A DNA stretch of 64,000 nt from Sambucus nigra (GCA_949130495.1 OX422211.1:338463504-338527503), one strand, 5' to 3'; positions 12,020 to 23,950 are shown, numbered from the stretch's first letter. Numbers and translations are program-made. Notes: a model not told the origin generated them from the sequence alone.

Positions 12020-12270
12020 GATCTCTAGGATCGACATTGCCCAGGAGTAGTGTAACGAGGTGGTTCCTTGTTTGGATTTTGCTTTGCGAGACACCTCACG
12101 CACGAAACGCAGTGCCATGTCGAGATTTAAGAGAAGTAGTTATATATGTGTGGCATCTCGGATCTCTGGTCTTGACCTTGTCAGGAGTAGTGTAACGGGG
12201 AGGTTCCTTGTTTGGATTTCGCTTTGCGAGACTCCCCACGCACGAAACGTAGTACAATTTTGAGATTAGA
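12020..12270 (+). repeat. About 140-bp imperfect tandem duplication in the solo LTR
   Basis: AGGAGTAGTGTAACG occurs at 12043 and 12183. Each time it is followed by GGTTCCTTGTTTGGATTT, GCTTTGCGAGAC and CACGCACGAAACG. The two copies are 140 bp apart and differ by scattered substitutions. Confidence 0.8.
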
Positions 12271-13445
12271 GAGAAGTTTTGCCAATATTCCATGTGCATG
12301 GTATTAAGAATATTAATTCTTATATTTTAGCCTATATATGTGTATATATATATATACTTAGATATATATATATATAGGGGTAACGTATTAAGAATTATAA
12401 TTAATTAAATTATAATCGGAATCCATTAAGCCTATTATGGCATAATTGTTGTAATCATAATCTGGTAGGATTAGAAAGGGTGGATCCTTAGATTATGACG
12501 GGAAAGTAGATCTCGTGGGTATAGGCTAGGCCTATGATAAGTTAGGTTGTCCTAATAACATTGGGGGTAATTTAACTAAAACTTGAGGACGCGAATAGGT
12601 GCGCGCCTTTAGATGAGAGGTGAGTTGGGGTTCCACGAGAGTGCGGTCTCACTTTAATTATGAAATAAGTGCGTCGATAATTATTATGCACAGTTAACAC
12701 ACTTGCTAAATATTTTTCACATTCGGGGCTCTGACCCATTTACTTTTCTCTCCTCCTTGTATATATATCTATTACCTCAGGTATCCTACCTCATGGATGT
12801 CGGATGACTTTCTGTCCAGAGTCTTGGGATCCTACTTCTTTAAAATTCTAGGTAGGATTCATGTTGTACATCGGGTTTGTACCCAGGGGATATTTATATA
12901 CATGTTTATATTTATTCCATTTCAGCTGTTGTATTGGCTGTGACCCGACAGCTTATTCGGGTCTACTTTGTGTAGTACATTCGGTTGTATTTATTTAGTT
13001 CATTTTATTTCTAGCATTTCATTTATCTTAGTTCTTTTATGCATCTTTCTTTTCTTTGGTAGTAGTGTTATAGTGTTGGTTTGTTGTCTGTTGCTTTTTT
13101 TTATTTTAATTTTCATATCCCGCTTATGTGATTTCGGGCAGTTAGTCCTATATTGTATAGTACCGGCAGTTGATGTTGAGACTGGACCATCTGAAACTCC
13201 TGATTTAATATAGTATAGGGCTAGCCACCCGTTATTATTTTAGGCGGGTTGTGACAATGAGTATTCAATGAATCTATGAACTTTAGGGGGAAACTCTTAC
13301 ATCTGAGGGTACGAATCGACGTAAGGATGATTTGAATAGGATGCCTAAAATTAAGTATGGTATTAGTAATTACTCATTTAATACACTCATAAAAAATTAG
13401 GTATTTACGAAAATTTATCAATTTTATAGGGAAATTTAATGAAGC

Positions 13446-14678
13446 GTGGATTTTTGTGGTCCAAGCGCAGTTTGTGGCAATTGTAGTGCTATTCTATGGT
13501 ATGAGGAGAGAACTAATAAGCACCGTAATCTTGCATCTCCTAAATTCTCATTGTATTGCCAAGAAGAGAAGATCATCTTACCCATTATGAATGATGCACC
13601 ACGTATTTTGAACGATCTGATGGATTTAGTGAGTGGGGTTCTTCTAAATTCAAGGACAACATTAGAGCATACAATTCAATATTCGCCTTCACCTCTACTG
13701 GCGCTAAAGTTGATAATCAAATAAATAATGGATTTAGCCCTTATGCTTATCGCATTAGTGGACATAACCATCATTTGCTTGGTTCTTTGCTTCCAGTTGA
13801 AGGTCAAAGCCCAAAATTTGCGCAACTTTATATTTATGACACGGAGAATGAATTGGGCAATAGAATGAAATCTTTAGGAGGAGATAGGCTGACATCAAAG
13901 TTGGATGCAAAAGTTATTTCAAAATTACTATCGATGCTTGATGAGTACAATGAGATTGCAAAAGTATTCCGAATGGCACGTGAGCATTTTGATAATTCAA
14001 ATGTCATGCCTGTGAGAATAAGGTTGATTAAAAATCGTTCGAAAGACCCATCTGTTTACAATTTGCCTACCGCTTTCGAAATAACTGCACTCATTGTTGG
14101 TGATTTTACTAAGAAGAATATTATGAGAGATATTATTGTTGACCATAAGTCAAATGGATTGCAAAGAATTAGCGATATTCATCCATCCTTTATGGCTATG
14201 CAATACCCATTTTTATTCCCATATGGTGAAGATGGTTAGCAAGTGGGTATAACTTACAGAAAAAACATTGGGAAACATAAGACTAAATATAATAGCTTGA
14301 CTATGAGAGAATATTACAGATACTGTCTACATCAAAGAACAAATGAAGCTCCTAAAGTTTTATGCTCCGGAAGACTTTTCTAATAATATGTTGTCAATGT
14401 ATATACATGCATAGAACAAGAAAGGCTGAGGTGGATTTGAACAAACCAGCCACAATTAAAGGCTGAGCTATATAAAGGATTAAAAGATGTTGTTCCTGAA
14501 GGAGATTCAACGCCATCGTCTGTAGGAAAACATATTGTCCTTCCATCAAGTCACATTATATGGCTCAAAATTTCCAGACGCAATGGCTATTTATAGATTC
14601 TTTGGTAATCCAAATTTGTTTATCACCTTCACGGCTAATCCTCAATGGCCCGAAATCACAAAGTTTCTTGAAATGATT
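13446..14678 (+). pseudogene. Helitron Rep-helicase, N-terminal Rep part (broken)
   Basis: This is the first recognisable part of the Helitron replicase, the protein that nicks and transfers single-stranded DNA. It starts with a Cys-rich segment (VCGNCSAILWYEE), runs through YAYRISGHNHHLLGSLLP and HPSFMAMQYPFLFPYGEDG, and reaches FITFTANPQWPEI, the conserved first Rep motif, just before 14678. Breaks: a one-base frameshift near 13630, TAG after PYGEDG at about 14237, and further stops near 14380-14450. The reading stops exactly where Gypsy element B begins and resumes at 33063 with PGQNPEDRSDIITRVF. Base composition matches the neighbouring AT-rich DNA. Confidence 0.85.
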
Positions 14679-17288
14679 TGTAATACCCCTTATTTATGAG
14701 TAATTATTTTTATATTAAATTTCCTTGTGGGTTAATTATATAAAATAAAGGAAGTTGAAGTAAATATTTCTTGCAGTGATGTAAGAGATAATATTTACTA
14801 AGTTTTGCATATTCACCGTTAATTGAATGTAAATAGTGTAACATTATATTTTGTTGCGTCGGTGTGCTTTAAGAGACGGTTATGATTTATAATTCAATTG
14901 GGTATTAAAGAGTTAATATGTCGTTGGAACATGAAATAATGAACGATATCCCGGATGCCAGTTTAGAGGGCACAGTTAGTCCGGGAACAGTCAAGATAGT
15001 TAAAATAATTTCTAGGTGTGTTTTTGGGTTCCGGGGTACTTTTGACTAGTTATAACTTAATTATGATGTTATGAGTCATTTTAAGTATGTAGTAGCATTT
15101 AATGTTAGACTTGATGTATTTTGGATGTTTTGGGTATTTTAGTCTTGCAGGAGCATTTAAGCTCATTTGTGTTTAACCTCGAAAGAGAGAGTTAGAGAGA
15201 AGAGAGAGCTTGGGAGAAAGAGGAGATTTGCTATTTTAGCCCGAAAATCATTCAATGAGGAAGAATATGAGACTAAAATTTTTAGGCAAGTTATTAAACT
15301 TGCATAAGCATATGATTGTGTTGAATAAATTGCATTTATGGTTTGTGTTCTTGAGTTTGAACCAAAAATGGTTATAGATGATTTTGGTGTTTAAACCCTT
15401 AAGCATTTGATTTAGACATGATTAGAGTTGGATATATTGGTGGGTTGGTGTGTAGGAATGATTTGGTGAAGTTATTAATGGATGACATTGGGTGTAGTAG
15501 AAGAAAAGAGATTTGGGGATATAGGGTTTATATTAACCCGTAGCCTCAACTGGGTATTTCGACCAGGGCGAATCGATTATCTCCCTTAGCCGAATCGATT
15601 GGCTAAAAATGGTGGCTATAGGTCTGAGGAACTAAATCAATTCGGGTTAAGTTCGTCTTAGACAGAAGATTGGTTTTCTCAGCCGAATCGATTTTCTTTT
15701 TTAGAGAATCGATTCGTCCAATCGATTCGCTTTCAGTGGCAAATCGATTCGAAATACTGTTGTTTTATAAAAAAATTCCAACTTGGTTTTTACTCCTTTT
15801 CTTTTAGGTTTGAGGTTTAGGAACCTTCTCATAAGAAGTAATAAAGAGTATTAGGGTCTTATAGAAGGGGGATTAATACCCTAGGTTAGTAAGGGGGTAT
15901 TCGGGGTTATTTTGGAGACTATTAGTAGCACTTAATGACTCATTTCATTCAGTAAACGAGTCTAAGACTAGGGTAGAGTTGGACAGTGTCATTTTGGATT
16001 TTCGGGGGTTAGTGTAAGGGTGATTAAACTTTATGGCCTAGATCGTTATGCACATACGGTTTCAAAAATAAGAAATTTACATTTTAAATTGGCATATCTT
16101 GTGATTTTGGCATGGATATACATACCTCTCTAAATGCTATCATAAGGGAAGTTACGCGATTGAGGTAAATCCCTTGGCAAATGATGCAGGGAGAATATAG
16201 TCCTCGGGCCATAGGATGGGTGGTTACATTGTATGATTGTTTTATTCAAAGTGAGGTAATTCCGGGTATGGTTATGACTCACTGTCGAAAGTATATGGCT
16301 TCTTCCCACGCATCGCGATTTCGGGTTCCCAGGTGGTCTTGATTATAGGCCCTGGAAGATGATAGAATTTAAGGGAGCATCCAGTGGGGTGACTCCCGAA
16401 AGGATGGTCTTAAAACAGTTATACTATGATTGTAATTGTTCTCACGCTTATGGCATTTCATGTGAAGGAGTTAATGAACCTATAAACCAACTTTATGGCA
16501 TATGATCCCTAATAATAAATTGACTTGTGAAGGTATATTTTATGGATTTGCAAACTAAGGATGTTAAATAGAAATTGGCTATTCCTCTTAATTGGATGTG
16601 TAGTTTAACTTATAATGGAATGGTATAGCGTTAGGATGTGCACTTAGAATAGAGGTGAGGATGATCCTTATAATGAAGAGCGAACTTAATATGTTTATGA
16701 TGTTAGTATTCATAACTGCTATGCATTTTATTCACACGTATATCATATCAAACTGAGCCCTGACCCGTTTATATTTATCTTTCTTGTATGGTTCTTATTT
16801 ATGCTCAGGTGCTCCGTCGCAAGGGCGCCCGCTTTGATCTTTCCTTCCCAGTGTCAAGGAGTTACAGTATTTTATGAATGTTGTAGGAATTTTTTAATAG
16901 ATGCATCAATATTTTGGATAATATAGTTCGGATCCGTCTGTATATTCGGGCATGTTGCCACAGCTATTATTCTTATTTACTGTAATATTTGGTGTAATCT
17001 TTTGTATTAATCTGTTAATCGACGGCTTATTCGGTTATGTTTTGTAGAATTTTTATATAACTGCTACGTGTATTCATATATATATCCATTTTCTGTTATA
17101 AATTGGATTGTCGAAATTATTTTTGTCAAGCTTGCAAAATTATTTGACATCCGTTTTCAAAAATATTGGGTGGTTGTCTCGTACTATTATTATACGACAG
17201 TGATGCTACGAATGGACCATTTTTTATTCCTACTTTATCGGAGTAACAGGCTGGCCACCTCTTATTTTAATAAGCAGGGTGTCACAGA
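14679..17288 (+). repeat. Element B 5' LTR
   Basis: The LTR runs from TGTAATACCCCTTATTTATG to AGCAGGGTGTCACA. Inside it are the shared motif TCAAGATAGTTAAAATAAT at 14991, a GA-rich tract at 15180-15225, a putative GC donor at 15286, AATCGATT-type palindromes at 15569-15752, and CTGACCCGTTT followed by TTATGCTCAG|GT at 16808. The primer binding site follows after two bases. Confidence 0.95.
15569..15752. repeat. Cluster of AATCGATT-type palindromes in LTR B1
   Basis: Six or more sites built on AATCGATT occur in about 185 bp, some extended towards CGAATCGATTCG. The matching cluster in the 3' LTR (31370-31525) has three perfect CGAATCGATTCG copies, at 31411, 31494 and 31514. Confidence 0.85.
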
Positions 17289-17290
17289 TG

Positions 17291-17302
17291 GTATCAGAGC
17301 AT
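17291..17302 (+). other. Element B primer binding site
   Basis: TGGTATCAGAGC lies two bases inside the 5' LTR. It is complementary to the 3' end of initiator methionine tRNA, the usual primer for minus-strand synthesis in plant LTR retrotransposons. Confidence 0.95.
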
Positions 17303-17470
17303 CAGGTTCTAGAGTCCTTAGGATATATGCGAACTTATCACGTTCTACCGTAGCGTTCTTTGATAAAGAGCCCTATTATTAGGACAATTTTTTCATGTGC
17401 GTTTATGATTTTCCCGTAAGGATAAATTGTTTTAACTGTACATTGATTCAGTTGTTTTTTTTTATCTCAG

Positions 17471-18225
17471 ATGTTGCCTAGACGAGGTCGCCCGACAAGG
17501 GTAAATAGAGCCTCCACCACCGCAAGGCACGATGAATTTGATGGAGGTGGATAATATTTTTGCCCAAGAACTCAATGTTGTAATGACCGCTATGGCACAA
17601 CAACTTCCACAAGCCCAGTAACCGGATGCACTGGTGGTTCAAGCCCATACGGGACCCTACGCATGGGAAAGAGTTAGAGAATCCTTCCTAAAAGGTCACC
17701 CTCCAAAATTTCAAGGTGGCACCGATGTGATTGTGGAAAATCAATGGAAGAAAGATATTCAACGCCATCTTCGAATGGTGGAATGCAGTGGAGAGCGAAA
17801 ACAGATTCTCGCCAATTTTAAACTCATGGGGGAAGCCCTACAATGGTGGGAGTCGGTGACAACTCAGGAACAAAGGGATATCATGACTATCTCAAAATTT
17901 TAGGTTCGGTTTGATCAAAAGTATTTACCTCCAGTAATCCAGAAAGAGATGAGGAGGAAACTTCAGGATGTTGTTCAAATAGAGTGATCAATGGCAGAAT
18001 ATAAAGAGAAATTTACTCGTTTAGCGAACTTTATACCAGATGAAGTGATTCCAGAAGAAAGGAAGATTTCAAAATTCGTTGGGGGTTTGAATTGGAGGAT
18101 ACGGCAGCACTTGTTGGGGAACCCAACTTTGCAAACCTTTGGCGATGTAATGAATGCAACTTTACTCCATTGCCAGGATCACCGCCTTCATTTGAAAGGG
18201 AGTAAGAAGATTGGAGATTCTGGCT
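17471..18225 (+). pseudogene. Element B gag (capsid region), broken
   Basis: The likely start is the ATG at 17471 (MLPRRGRPTR, the basic start typical of this group), but that frame meets a stop at about 17552. The capsid homology continues in shifted frames: FLKGHPPKFQGGTD, EALQWWESV, then a stop, then MAEYKEKFTRLANFIPDEV and GGLNWRIRQHLL. This is the retrotransposon gag layout, whose product forms the particle shell. At least three stops or frameshifts make it non-functional. A zinc knuckle lies downstream at 18531. Confidence 0.85.
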
Positions 18226-18530
18226 AATCAAGCAAACAAGGAGGAAATGGTGCCAGTGGAGCACAACCACCACCACCACTACAACAGTCCGGGAATAAGC
18301 AGAAAGAGCGGGACCTCCAGTGAGGGGACTCGGCTAAGAAATAACGCTTTGGGGGTTACAACTTTGGTGGAGGTGGTTTAAGGCTCGGTCAGGGTGCTCA
18401 GCAGCAGTAGTTGGGCCAACAAGGCTAAGTGGGCAGAGGGAATAATGGGGGTCGAGGCCATCAGGGCCAAGGTGCAAGGTAATTTCAGAATAACAATCGG
18501 GGCCGACATCTGGAAAAATTTTCGGGTTGT

Positions 18531-18572
18531 TGTTTTCAGTGTGGTGAACAGGGTCACACGAGGAGAACTTGT
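18531..18572 (+). pseudogene. Element B gag zinc knuckle (CCHC)
   Basis: The translation reads CFQCGEQGHTRRTC, a perfect C-x2-C-x4-H-x4-C nucleic-acid-binding knuckle of retroelement gag. It is in a frame with stops upstream. Confidence 0.9.
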
Positions 18573-18709
18573 CCACAATTGAACGGGGGACAGTTTTCTA
18601 GAGGCCCTGAGAATCCGCAGGCACATCCACAACCTCCAGCACCTATTCCAGTCGTCCCTCTACAACAGGGGCAACTTCAGTATGGGCATTATATAATATT
18701 CAGGATGCT

Positions 18710-19330
18710 TTGTTTCCTCCAGCACCACCTGTACCGCCAGCCATTAAGGGTAAATTTTCAATTCACGGGTATGTGGGTCGAGTGTTATTTGACATGGGCG
18801 CAACGCACTCATTTATCACTAGGAACTTTGCTCATTCGATGGGATTGTTTAAGTCTGCCGAAAGTAATTTTACTAGTGTGGAGTCTTCCATGGGTGATGG
18901 TTCACTTATACTTTTTATTTGTAAAGGGGTAAGAATAGACCTTGGTAGATTGAGCTTTGAGGCCAATTTACTCGTCCTGTATATGGTCGGGTATGATGTT
19001 ATTTTGGGTATGGACTGGTTAGTAAAATATCAAGTTGTGGTGAATAATTATAGGAGGAGTATAATCTTCACCATTTCGGGGCAAGAAATGTTTTTAGTGG
19101 CTATGCCTCTTTTGGATGGAGGTTCGAGCACGCACTTGTATTGTATTAAGGAGGAGACTTTACGGGAAATAGTTGCTTCCCTAGACTCAATTCCTATTGT
19201 TAGAGAATTTGAAGATGTCTTTCAGGAAATTTTGGGCTTACCCCAAAGTCGTGAGATTGAGTTCATAATTGATTTAGCGTCGGGAACTCGACCGATTGCG
19301 CAAGATCCATACCGTATGGCTCCTTTGTAA
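18710..19330 (+). pseudogene. Element B aspartic protease and RT entry
   Basis: A 206-residue open frame begins in the protease: FSIHGYVGRVLFDMGATHSF. The family active site is D-S/T-G-A; here it reads D-M-G-A (Asp codon at 18791), a substitution expected to impair catalysis. Further on come YDVILGMDWLVKY, the second protease landmark, and the start of RT ([16 protein letters not shown]). The frame ends in TAA at 19328. The domain order and continuity with gag and RT leave little doubt about identity. Confidence 0.9.
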
Positions 19331-20125
19331 ATGAGGGAGTTAAGGGATCAAATTCAACAACTGTTGGGGCAGGGTTTATTCGGCGTAGCACGTCGCCATG
19401 GGGTGCTCCTGTGTTATTTATGAGGAAGCGAGATGGTTCCCTCCAGTTGTGCATCGATTACCGTGAATTGAATAAGGTAACCATTAGGAATAAATACTCG
19501 TTACCTCGAATCGACGATTTGTTTGATCAATTAAGGGGACCGTCGTACTTCTTTAAAATATATTTAAGGACTGGGTACCACCAACTATGAATTCGAGAGT
19601 AGGACGTGTCAAAAACCGCATTCTTGACCAGGTATGGGTCTTATGAGTTTTTAGTCATGCTTTTTGAGCTAACCAACGCTCCTGCCGTATATATGGACCT
19701 TATGAATCGAGTATTCAGGTACTTCTTAGACCAATTTGTCATGGTGTTCATTGAAGACATTCTAGTCTATTCTCGGACTGAAGTTGACCATGCCAAAGAC
19801 TTGCGATTGGTCCTGCAGACGCTACGGGATCATCAACTTTATGCCAAGTTTGAGAAATGTGGCTTTTGGTTACGTGAGGTATAATTTTTGGGGCATATTA
19901 TGACGACTGAGGGTATTTTCGTAGACCCAAACAAGGTTACAGCGATGAGGGAATAGGGTCAGCACACGATGCCAATTGCGATCCGTAGCTTTCTGGGTTT
20001 GGTGGGTTATTATGTCATTTCATTAAGGTTTTTTCTAAAATCGCTTGTCCTTTAACGAATTTGACCCGAAAAGGAGTACGATTTGTTTGGGATGATTCCT
20101 GTCAGCTTGCTTTCGATGAGCTGAA
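19331..20125 (+). pseudogene. Element B reverse transcriptase, broken
   Basis: RT motifs can be followed through several frames: [20 protein letters not shown], then [15 protein letters not shown], then [14 protein letters not shown]. The family's catalytic motif is FIDD; here it reads FIED (codons at 19748-19759), so the first catalytic Asp is replaced by Glu. Stops at about 19328, near 19588 and near 19882 interrupt it. In an active element this enzyme copies element RNA into DNA in the cytoplasmic particle. Confidence 0.9.
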
Positions 20126-20132
20126 GGACTAG

Positions 20133-20560
20133 TTGACTTCTGCTCCTATGCTCACATTGCCAAGATCGGGAGTAGATTGTTTGGTCTTTACGGACGCGTG
20201 TCTACAAGGATTGGGAGGTGTGTTACAACAGGAACATAGGGCCATTTCATATGCATCTCGTAAGCTTAAGCCCCACAAGAAGAATTATCCCACGCATGAC
20301 TTAGAACTTGCCGCAGTAGTGTTTGCCTAAAAGATATGTAGGCATTACCTCTTGGGTGAGAAATTTAATCTTTTCATGGACCACAAATCATTACAATATT
20401 TTTTCTCGCAGAAAGATCTAAATATGCGGCAACATCAGTGGTTATAATTCATAAAGGACTACCAATACAATATTCATTATCACCCAGGCAAGGAAAATGT
20501 AGTAGCGGACGTGCTGAGTCGCAGACCCGTCGGGGAACTAGCAGAAGTGTGGAAAGCCAA
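20133..20560 (+). pseudogene. Element B RNase H domain, broken
   Basis: [18 protein letters not shown] and [20 protein letters not shown], followed after a TAA by WRHYLLGEKFNLFMDHKSLQ and IHYHPGKENVVADVLSRR, are the classical Ty3/Gypsy RNase H landmarks. Stops near 20328 and 20445 break the frame. The domain degrades the RNA strand of the RNA:DNA hybrid. Confidence 0.9.
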
Positions 20561-20603
20561 ATGGAAATAAATTAGCGATGATGATGTTATAGAAAGGGCG
20601 TGC

Positions 20604-20874
20604 ATGTTAGTGCTGACCGTTATGCATGTCGTTGTGATGGAAGTCATGAAAGCACAAGGAGGGGATAAAGATTTTCATGATCGGGTATGCCAATTGTTGA
20701 CCGAGGGAGCGAAGTCCTTCTCTATTAGTTCTGAAGGTGGGTTACGTTTCCACAAAAGACTTATAGTCCCGAATGAGGGAGACTTGAGGCGTGCTATCAT
20801 GACAAAATCTCATGGTTCAAGATTTGCAGTACATCCTGGTGGGGATAAAATGTACCAAGATATGCGCCTTCTTT
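20604..20874 (+). pseudogene. Element B integrase, N-terminal zinc part, cut by CACTA
   Basis: The frame includes LRFHKRLIVPNEGDLRRAIM and HPGGDKMYQDMR, the N-terminal zinc-binding segment of Gypsy integrase. It stops at the CACTA transposon at 20875. The expected next stretch (Tyr-Trp-Trp and the Cys pair) resumes partly at 29268 as FVSQCATCQLVK if frame changes are allowed. Confidence 0.85.
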
Positions 20875-20889
20875 CACTACACCAAAATG

Positions 20890-21270
20890 GGTGATTTGTG
20901 AGTGTTGTTAGCAGTCACAAATGACCTTTATAACTGCTATTTACCGTCATAATTTAGGGGGTGACAAAAGAAATATTGTAACTCCTAACAGCAGTCACAA
21001 ATTTTTATAACCCCTATGGGGGTTATGACCGGTGACCCTAATTTGTAACTGCTGTTTGTAACTGTTGTCAGCAGTTACGAATATAATATTTGTAACTGCT
21101 GATAGCAGTTACAAATATTGAATTTGTGACTGCTAAAAGCAGTCACAAACATAATATTTGTAACTGCTAATAACAGTTACAAAATTGGCACTAATGATAA
21201 ATTTGTGACTGTTATTAGCAGTTACAAATATTGAGTTTGTTAAATGTGTCACTGCTTAAAATAATTACAA
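20890..21270. repeat. CACTA left subterminal repeat array
   Basis: At least ten copies of TTTGTRACTGCT or its inverse are visible, often paired as palindromes such as TTTGTGACTGCTAAAAGCAG. This matches subterminal transposase-binding arrays of CACTA elements. Confidence 0.9.
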
Positions 21271-23950
21271 ATATCTTTATATTTAAAAAATAGTAGAATA
21301 AAAAAGTGAACTATAATAGAGGAGTAGATGAAATGACATGAGCATGTAACGAATCTTAAAAAAATTGATGCTGGCATTATACAACTCTTGAACAATTCGA
21401 CAAACTTCATTTATATTTCGGACATTTCAAATATCATGTACATATAAAACTTGTTTAAACTAATTTAACATCAAATAAACCCATCTCAAGCTCCAAATAC
21501 AAAATGAACATCGAACAAAAAATAAACTAAAAATGGAAGTGTTGGGAGCCACAAATGCATCCTTATAAGTCGTAGGAGCTTTGTCAAAAAAGTTTAGGAA
21601 TATCCAATACATTCTTTGCTTTTGGAAGTGCTTTGGTTAAGCGTAGCACTTATTTGCTCCTCAAAAACTTCATAATCTTCGGATTCAGTCGTAGGAAAAG
21701 GCGTACTTGTACATCCAACTGAAGATTGAGTTGACACTCTGCACATAAAGAAAATAAAAAAGGTTTATTTACAAGCTAAAATAAGGGTATGGCATCTATT
21801 GTGGTAAGACCTTTGAGAAACACGTCTTGTCTGAATTCCAACATCTCCTTCCATGGAATACTTTTACCATTACCATTTAAAAATTTCTCCACTCCCTACT
21901 ACATTATACAAGTAAATAGTTGATAACAATTATATCCAAATGATGATAAAAAAAAGTCTACAAAATTTCTAATTGCCACATACTTGTAGATGTTAAAATT
22001 AATTTATTTAAGAAAAATTCGAATTTTTTTCTCAAATCGGCACTTTGAATGGCCTGCTGGACGATTTCTAGATAATTAAAAGAAGCATATTATTTTCAAA
22101 AGCACATCAGTCCCTTCGAGACGTAGGATTATATCCATCCCCAAGAGAATATAGGTAATGTCATACTTTTGATAAAAAAATAGACACATTCATCCACAAG
22201 ATTTAAAATTCAAAAATAAAAAAACAAACCACAATTGAGCACACTGAGTACCTGTCTTGGTATATGCTGAACATGCCACCATCATGGATGAGATCATAAG
22301 TTCGTGGATATGTTCAGATCCACCTTGGTGAGCATTCATGTCCATCGCATTCCGGTATTGCCTAGCGAATCCACCTAGGTGAGCTCCCTGTATTGCAACT
22401 TCATCTACAAAGTTTGCATATTTTGAAGGACAATTATTATGTGCTACATATTTTGAATTCTAGTCCCCATCTGTGGAATCAAGATCTCCAATACCACCGA
22501 CGAGAGCATCAATATGCGAAGTAGTCACATCCCCTGATTCTGGAAGCTTAGGGGTTATGTTCGTTTCCAATGCACTAAGATCTTCATGCAGATGGAGACT
22601 GTTTTATTGAGTTTCAATTAATAGAATAACAACACAATCAAATCAAGAAAAATTCAGAACTATTTAAGCATATCAACACATAAAAAAGAGAGAAAAATAT
22701 ATTAAATTCCTCGACTTAATATTGTGAGATGCAAATTGGGACCAGTCAATGGTTTTTGTCATGAATACGTGTTTTACCTAGTTGTGTAACATGTCCTAGA
22801 ATTCTTTCACATGATAATATGTACATCGTGCTTTTTACATATATATTGTTATTATCATTATCATTATTATTGTTATTATTTCTTGAATTTTTAACCGATG
22901 TTACAATTTGATTCACAATAAAATTCCTCAATCATAAATTTTGATTCACTATTTGACAACTATAACTATATGTAATACTTGTCTTACTTGTCTTACCTTC
23001 TCTTGTCAATGGAAGTAGGCACTGTTTTGGAAGACTATTTCTCAGAACCTGAAGGAAAATCTCCAAGTTAGTGTATTCCAGGGATGTAAAGATACTTTGC
23101 ATCAGAATTTGTTTGCTTTAAGAATATAAACTTCAAGGGGAAATGAAGTTGGATATAAACTCATCTAAACCTGCAAATAGATTACTCATCACTCATAAAT
23201 CTTGAATATCTACATTAGATGGTGTGAAAATGTAAATCTTCTAAAAACCTTACCATTAAACCAAATCGGTATGTAATCGAGATGTCAAAGCCATATGGAT
23301 CACAATGAACCAAGCAATATATTGGGGTTTTGACTGAAATAGAGATAAAAGATGAAAGTGGCATGTTATTCTCTATTTCAATATGAAGTAAAACGTAAAT
23401 TATTAGGATAACTTAGTAGGAAAATTGACTGAAATAGGATAAAAGATGCAAAGGACGATCTAAACTAACTTAGAGCAAAATCATTAAAAGATATATAACA
23501 AGTTGCTTGAACGGAATTTTAAACACCTGTTTCAATGACAAATTGACAAATGTGTTGTGCAGTGAATGAAATCCTCAACACAAAATATTTTTTACTTCAA
23601 TTATCTCTCTCATGTATAAAAGAAAATATCAGAATCAGTTGGAAAAAGGGAATGAAAATGTTTGTAGTCAAAGAATAAGCAGGAGTTGTTAACGTCAGGG
23701 ATCTGGATTGGTTCATCTGATCAAAGTCCTATTTACAAACTATTTGGAGTCCAGTTCTTCCACAGATCTTATATTCAGGCTTCAGCTCACAAGTACCTTG
23801 ATTGTCTCCCTTATTGTTGTAAAACCAGAAGTCTTTAAGCAAATATTTCAGAAATTAGTGTAAAATAAGAAGACAAATGAGGAACAAAAATTCGTTATCT
23901 GTATTACTTATTACTGTAAACTCAACAAAGATAATAGAATAACAAGGGAT
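21271..23950 (-). other. CACTA interior with unidentified minus-strand exon-like pieces
   Basis: The minus strand shows protein-like stretches separated by AT-rich DNA. About 21610-21750 reads SVGCTSTPFPTTESEDYEVF. About 22250-22560 reads PESGDVTTSHIDALVGGIGD and, after a stop, NFVDEVAIQGAHLGGFARQY, then a segment rich in Met, His and Ser. Their amino acid texture is unlike random translation of this AT-rich DNA. They may be exons of a CACTA accessory gene or of a captured host gene; I do not recognise the family. The rest of the stretch shows nothing. Confidence 0.35.

Larger units (their letters stand above)
9778..12780 (+). other. Putative leader intron inside the solo LTR
   Basis: A GA-rich stretch resembling a plant 5' UTR is followed by TGAG|GCAAGT at 9778, a GC-type donor. 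The far end has a pyrimidine-rich stretch and ATTACCTCAG|GT at 12780. The same order recurs in LTR B (15286-16808 and 31085-32579), and LTR F has AAG|GTAAGT at 63100. Splicing itself is inferred only from conserved positions. Confidence 0.4.
9318..13256 (+). mobile_element. Solo LTR of a Ty3/Gypsy (Tekay-like) retrotransposon, 3.9 kb
   Basis: The segment starts TGTAACAACCCTCG and ends GGCGGGTTGTGACA. It is flanked by a perfect 5-bp duplication ATGAG (9313-9317 and 13257-13261). No internal retrotransposon domain lies between the ends, so it reads as a solo LTR left by recombination between two LTRs. Features in order: the shared motif GGTCGAGATAGTCAAAATGA at 9471-9490, a GA-rich leader-like tract at 9643-9718, a putative 5' splice site at 9778, a palindrome cluster at 10066-10190, two tandem duplications, and CTGACCCATTT followed by a putative 3' splice site at 12780. 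The length is unusual for an LTR. Confidence 0.85.

Noticed and set aside
11911..12299. Overlapping frames on both strands in the solo LTR
   Set aside because: They arise from the approximately 140-bp tandem duplication and are not consistent with any protein family.
20890..21270. CRISPR-like array of regular repeats
   Set aside because: Repeats occur in both orientations with irregular spacing and lie next to CACTA ends; they are subterminal transposase-binding repeats in a plant genome.
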